Shown here: piece after piece, positions 13,145 to 15,796 of the stretch
How positions within the stretch are numbered: the first letter of the stretch is position 1
Layout: each line of letters starts with the position of its first letter
DNA from: Proteobacteria bacterium UBA6920
GTDB lineage: Bacteria > Pseudomonadota > Gammaproteobacteria > SG8-11
Direction: 5' to 3'
Assembly: GCA_002448875.1 (NCBI GenBank)
Contig: DKAS01000220.1
Coordinates: forward strand, 22,778-38,573
DNA: 15,796 nucleotides
Translations under genes and position numbers: made by a program
The notes under the pieces: model-generated
What the model was told of the DNA's origin: nothing
The model's input: the letters and a program-made list of their open reading frames with translations, nothing else
The model's database searches: none

Positions 13145-13699
13145 TCATTTACCAACCGTCACTTCCACGGTGACGTTGTCCAGCGTACCAATCCAGGCGC
13201 CGCTGCCGTCGACGGGCAGGCCGAGAATGGAACCCGTGGCGCTGGAACTGCGCGCCTGGCCGGCACCGGCGAAACGCACCATATAACCGTCGTAGGCGTA
13301 GCCCCAGGAACCCTTGTTGATCCAGCCACTGGCGGGTTCATTGGTGTTGACCTCGAACTTTACATAACCACAACCGGCCGTATTGGAAACCGTACAGGTA
13401 TCCAGCTCCACCGCCATGCTGGATACGCCTTTGACGGTAACCGCCGACAGCGGGATCTGGTCGCGCCAGAACGCATAACCGTTGGCCGGGGTATAAACGG
13501 CATAGAACAGATAGGCCACGCGACTGGCGCCATTGCCATCCACGCCGACGGAGCCCGTCACCCAGCCCTGATCACTGCTTGAATAAGGCAATTGAGCGAA
13601 TTCCCCGTTCATCTTGAACACATTGGTTTGCGCTGCGTGTGCCGGCACCAAAGCCAGAGACAACACGCTGCCCAACAGCATTGCAGACACTTTTTTCAT
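13145..13699 (-). CDS. Small secreted protein of unknown family
   Basis: The product has 184 residues. The ATG at 13699 was chosen because a textbook signal peptide starts there (M-K-K, hydrophobic 7-19, cleavage at A-H-A near residue 23) and AGAGGG lies about eight bases upstream; a longer frame adds 24 residues unlike a signal. The mature chain of about 160 residues is rich in Gly, Ser, Val, Tyr and aromatic residues, with alternating patterns suggesting a beta sandwich. Its only two Cys are 10 residues apart (D-T-C-T-V...A-G-C-G-Y) and probably form a disulfide. There are no catalytic motifs or repeats. It lies upstream of the exopolysaccharide operon on the same strand, separated by a 278-base gap and a hairpin, so it is probably an independent transcript. 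Function unknown. Confidence 0.72.
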   Translation of the reverse strand: MKKVSAMLLGSVLSLALVPAHAAQTNVFKMNGEFAQLPYSSSDQGWVTGSVGVDGNGASRVAYLFYAVYTPANGYAFWRDQIPLSAVTVKGVSSMAVELDTCTVSNTAGCGYVKFEVNTNEPASGWINKGSWGYAYDGYMVRFAGAGQARSSSATGSILGLPVDGSGAWIGTLDNVTVEVTVGK

Positions 13700-13738
13700 G
13701 TTTCCGTACCCTCTAGTTAATGGAACAACCGGGGGAGG

Positions 13739-13744
13739 AGTATA
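13739..13744 (-). promoter_or_regulatory. Candidate -10 element for the small secreted protein
   Basis: TATACT on the minus strand lies 40 bases before the ATG at 13699. It is identical to the hexamer proposed for the downstream operon. The -35 region is poor. Confidence 0.33.
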
Positions 13745-13854
13745 GGTGAGACGGCAAAAGAAAAGGAACACTTGCCAGCGAAACTTGGCGACGTGGGCAG
13801 AAGTGTAAGCGTGCGCTAAGAAAACTGGTGAAACAATGCACAGACGTAGACAGC

Positions 13855-13869
13855 GATCAAATCGTGATC
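13855..13869. promoter_or_regulatory. GATCA-N5-TGATC inverted repeat in divergent region
   Basis: A perfect 5+5 dyad with a five-base spacer lies between the divergent small secreted protein and lipoprotein genes. It could be a regulator site for either. On the plus strand a TAAAAT (13905-13910) downstream of it may serve as a weak -10 for the lipoprotein. Confidence 0.22.
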
Positions 13870-13974
13870 TTCGGCCGCTTTCAGGTTCGCTTAAAACAAC
13901 CGTGTAAAATCGCCAGCTTACACCGTCATATTCAGGGCGGCACTAAAGGCGTTAGTCCCCAGGGAGTCCGCTGC

Positions 13975-14652
13975 ATGCGCACACTAAGCATAGTCGTACT
14001 CATGATTCTGGCAGCGGCCTGCACCCCGCTTAAACCCATGGCGCTGAGCGACGACAACGAAAAGCTGCGGACCGACACCGATTCCCTGGTGTTATTTACC
14101 TTGAAAACGGCCAACGACTATCAGCGCCTGTTTCAACCCCGCCTGCGCACCCTCTCGCTCAGCCTCAGGCAAAACGGCGACCGCGCCGGCGCGCCCCTGG
14201 TGTTCAGCACCGGCAGTCCGCATCGCGAGGAACTGGACGGAACCTTGAATTATCTGATCAGTCTGCGCTTGCCGCCGGGCAACTACCGGCTGGAAACCGC
14301 CGCCGGCACCAGCACCGACGATGTTTTTGTCGCTGCTTTCAGCATTCCCCTGCATCGTGATTTCGCGGTCCCCATGAACAGGATAATTTACCTGGGACAT
14401 ATCGCCGCGACCAATCGCGAACGCACCACCATAGACCAGACGCCCGCCGGCGCTGCCCTGCCCGCCGCCGAACAACAGGCTGCCGGCTTCGCCGACGGCA
14501 CTTTCGAGATCACCATCAGCGATCGCTACCGGCCGGACCTGGCGGAATTCAGCACGCGTTTTCCGGCGCTGGTCGGCCAGGTGGTTGTCAATCTTGCCGA
14601 CGCGCTGCGCGCTGAGGTCAACGACGGGAAAAACGCGGCGCTGCGCCACTGA
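13975..14652 (+). CDS. Putative lipoprotein of unknown family
   Basis: The product has 225 residues. The frame is open further upstream, but the ATG at 13975 is preferred: AGGGAG stands eight bases upstream and a lipoprotein signal begins immediately (M-R, hydrophobic 4-15, L12-A-A-A-C16). The lipobox is slightly off consensus, with Leu at -4 and Ala at -3, but Cys16 is the only plausible lipidation site. The mature part looks like a beta-rich domain (about 45-190), with L-P-P-G-N-Y-R-L-E-T followed by strands and G-H-I near a C-terminal helical end. A P-P-G-x-Y-x-L segment is common in small envelope Ig-like or carboxypeptidase-regulatory-like folds, but no family can be named. It is convergent with the ABC permease, 14 bases away, and the gap is almost filled by GCCGCG-T-CGCGGC (14653-14665). 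Confidence 0.7.
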   Translation: MRTLSIVVLMILAAACTPLKPMALSDDNEKLRTDTDSLVLFTLKTANDYQRLFQPRLRTLSLSLRQNGDRAGAPLVFSTGSPHREELDGTLNYLISLRLPPGNYRLETAAGTSTDDVFVAAFSIPLHRDFAVPMNRIIYLGHIAATNRERTTIDQTPAGAALPAAEQQAAGFADGTFEITISDRYRPDLAEFSTRFPALVGQVVVNLADALRAEVNDGKNAALRH

Positions 14653-14666
14653 GCCGCGTCGCGGCA

Positions 14667-15428
14667 TCACTGTTTCAGCCGATAACCGGTTTTGAACATC
14701 CACCAGACGAGAATCAGGCAGGCGAGCATAAATACTAGAATGATGGCAAGACTCAGGGCAACGCTGACGTCCGCCACCTCGAAAAAACTCCAGCGAAATC
14801 CGCTGATCAGATAGACCACGGGATTGAACAGCGTCACCACCTGCCAGGCGGGCGGCAGCATGTTTACCGAGTAGAAACTGCCGCCGAGAAACACCAGCGG
14901 GGTGATCACCAGCATGGGAATGAGCTGCAGCTTCTCGAAATCCTGCGCCCACAAACCGATGATAAAACCGAACAGACTGAAGGATACGCAGGTCAACAGC
15001 AGAAACAGGATCATCCACCCGGGATGGGCGATGTGCAGCGGCACGAAAAATCCGGCGGTGGCGAGAATGATCAGGCCGATGATTACCGACTTGGTCGCCG
15101 CCGCGCCGACATAGCCGATGATGATTTCCGGCACCGAAATCGGCGCCGACAGAATTTCATAAATCGTGCCGGTGAATTTGGGAAAGAAAATACCGAAGGA
15201 GGCATTGGCAATGCTCTGGGTGAGCAGCGCCAGCATCATCAGGCCGGGTACGATGAAACTTCCATAGTCCACGCCTTCCACGTTGTCGATACGGCCGCCA
15301 ATGGCCGAACCGAAAACCACGAAGTAGAGCACGGTGGAGAGCACCGGCGAGGCGAAACTCTGCATGCTGGTCTCCCAGGCGCGCAGCATTTCGTACTTGT
15401 AGATGACCCGTATGGCGTAGATATTCAT
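14667..15428 (-). CDS. yadH: ABC-2 type permease, YadH-like
   Basis: The product has 253 residues and about six membrane helices in the ABC-2 arrangement: 24-44, 58-80, an [17 protein letters not shown] segment, 105-130, 135-158, 170-190 and 225-247. The coupling segment ([14 protein letters not shown]) and overall length fit the YadH subgroup of export permeases. Its ATG overlaps the TGA of the upstream ATPase gene by four bases (ATGA, 15425-15428), the usual coupled ATPase-permease arrangement. The complex would be an inner-membrane exporter of two permeases and two ATPases; the substrate of YadGH is not established. It is not part of the exopolysaccharide operon, being separated from it by two genes, one of them on the opposite strand. 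Confidence 0.9.
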   Translation of the reverse strand: MNIYAIRVIYKYEMLRAWETSMQSFASPVLSTVLYFVVFGSAIGGRIDNVEGVDYGSFIVPGLMMLALLTQSIANASFGIFFPKFTGTIYEILSAPISVPEIIIGYVGAAATKSVIIGLIILATAGFFVPLHIAHPGWMILFLLLTCVSFSLFGFIIGLWAQDFEKLQLIPMLVITPLVFLGGSFYSVNMLPPAWQVVTLFNPVVYLISGFRWSFFEVADVSVALSLAIILVFMLACLILVWWMFKTGYRLKQ

Positions 15429-15796
15429 TTGCCCGCCTTTACCAGATTGACGAAGATTTCCTCCAGCGACGTCTTTTTCGTCTGCAGGTCCTTGATCGAC
15501 ACGCCGGCGGCACGCACCGCCTGCAGCAGTTCGTCGATGCCGGTATCGGCGCGTGATGGATCGTAATTAAAGATCAGGCGCGTACCGTCCGCCGCCAGCT
15601 CCAGGTTCCAGCCGGCCAGCGCCGGCGGCAACGCCGCCAGCGGTTTATCCATCTCGATGATCAGGTGGCGCTTACCCAGTTTGTGCATCAGCGCCTGCTT
15701 GTCGTCCACCACCAGCAATTCGCCGTTATTAATCACCCCCACCCGGTCGGCGATGGCTTCGGCTTCCTCGATATAGTGGGTGGTGAGGATGATGGT
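15425..15796 (-). CDS. yadG: ABC transporter ATP-binding protein, YadG-like, N-terminal part outside window
   Basis: Only the last 123 residues are in the window. The first visible residues, [16 protein letters not shown], contain the switch histidine (H-loop) of an ABC ATPase, so the Walker A, signature and Walker B motifs lie beyond the right edge. After the H-loop come G-V-I-N-N-G-E-L and a roughly 80-residue C-terminal extension ending in [11 protein letters not shown], as in the ABC-2 drug/polysaccharide exporter ATPases. The gene is translationally coupled to the permease by a four-base overlap. It powers the YadH-like permease. Identification as a YadG relative rests on this pairing and the C-terminal pattern. 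Confidence 0.88.
   Translation of the reverse strand, partial: TIILTTHYIEEAEAIADRVGVINNGELLVVDDKQALMHKLGKRHLIIEMDKPLAALPPALAGWNLELAADGTRLIFNYDPSRADTGIDELLQAVRAAGVSIKDLQTKKTSLEEIFVNLVKAGK

Noticed and set aside
13828..13974. Upstream start for the unassigned lipoprotein adding 49 residues
   Set aside because: The extension would bury the lipoprotein signal inside the protein, while the ATG at 13975 has a good ribosome binding site.
14092..15018. Minus-strand open frame of 308 codons
   Set aside because: It runs antisense through the lipoprotein gene and overlaps the permease gene in another frame; no domain content.
1..15796. CRISPR array, tRNA, rRNA, riboswitch or phage module
   Set aside because: No regularly spaced repeats, cloverleaf-like stretches, rRNA-like segments, recognisable riboswitch cores or phage-type genes were seen by eye; a covariance-model scan would be needed to exclude small RNAs.

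Overview
This GC-rich, gene-dense window looks like chromosomal DNA from a gammaproteobacterium. The evidence is two Cys-lipidated lipoprotein signals, outer-membrane barrels ending in Phe, a YadG/YadH-type ABC exporter, a bacteriohemerythrin and an HDOD signalling protein. The placement comes from gene content only and no genus can be named. There are no rRNA or tRNA genes, no CRISPR array and no complete insertion sequence.

Layout. At the left edge a secreted Sel1-repeat protein (minus strand, cut by the window edge) lies divergent from a secreted ankyrin-repeat protein (plus strand). Next come a bacteriohemerythrin with all seven iron ligands and an orphan IS3-type OrfA-like helix-turn-helix/leucine-zipper protein, both on the minus strand. 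They are followed by a plus-strand lipoprotein with an SMP-30-like beta-propeller, a minus-strand protein with a cyclic-nucleotide-binding-like domain and an HDOD domain, and a plus-strand BamA-superfamily barrel with no room for POTRA domains.

The most coherent block is 8559-12866 on the minus strand. It is a tightly packed four-gene operon: a processive-type GT2 glycosyltransferase, a small three-helix membrane protein, a TPR plus outer-membrane-barrel protein, and an acyltransferase-3 membrane protein. Together these could polymerise a sugar at the inner membrane, carry it across the periplasm and outer membrane, and acylate it. That is the logic of the Pga and Bcs exopolysaccharide systems, but with a different and smaller parts list: no deacetylase, no PilZ domain, no glycosidase, and a glycosyltransferase without N-terminal membrane helices. 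This is the best candidate for an undescribed system here; its product is unknown.

The right side holds a small secreted protein of unknown family (minus), a lipoprotein of unknown family (plus), and the permease with the C-terminal part of the ATPase of an ABC-2 exporter (minus, cut by the right edge). Intergenic regions carry several palindromes, a few -10-like hexamers and a small number of terminator-like hairpins. All regulatory calls were made by eye and are tentative.
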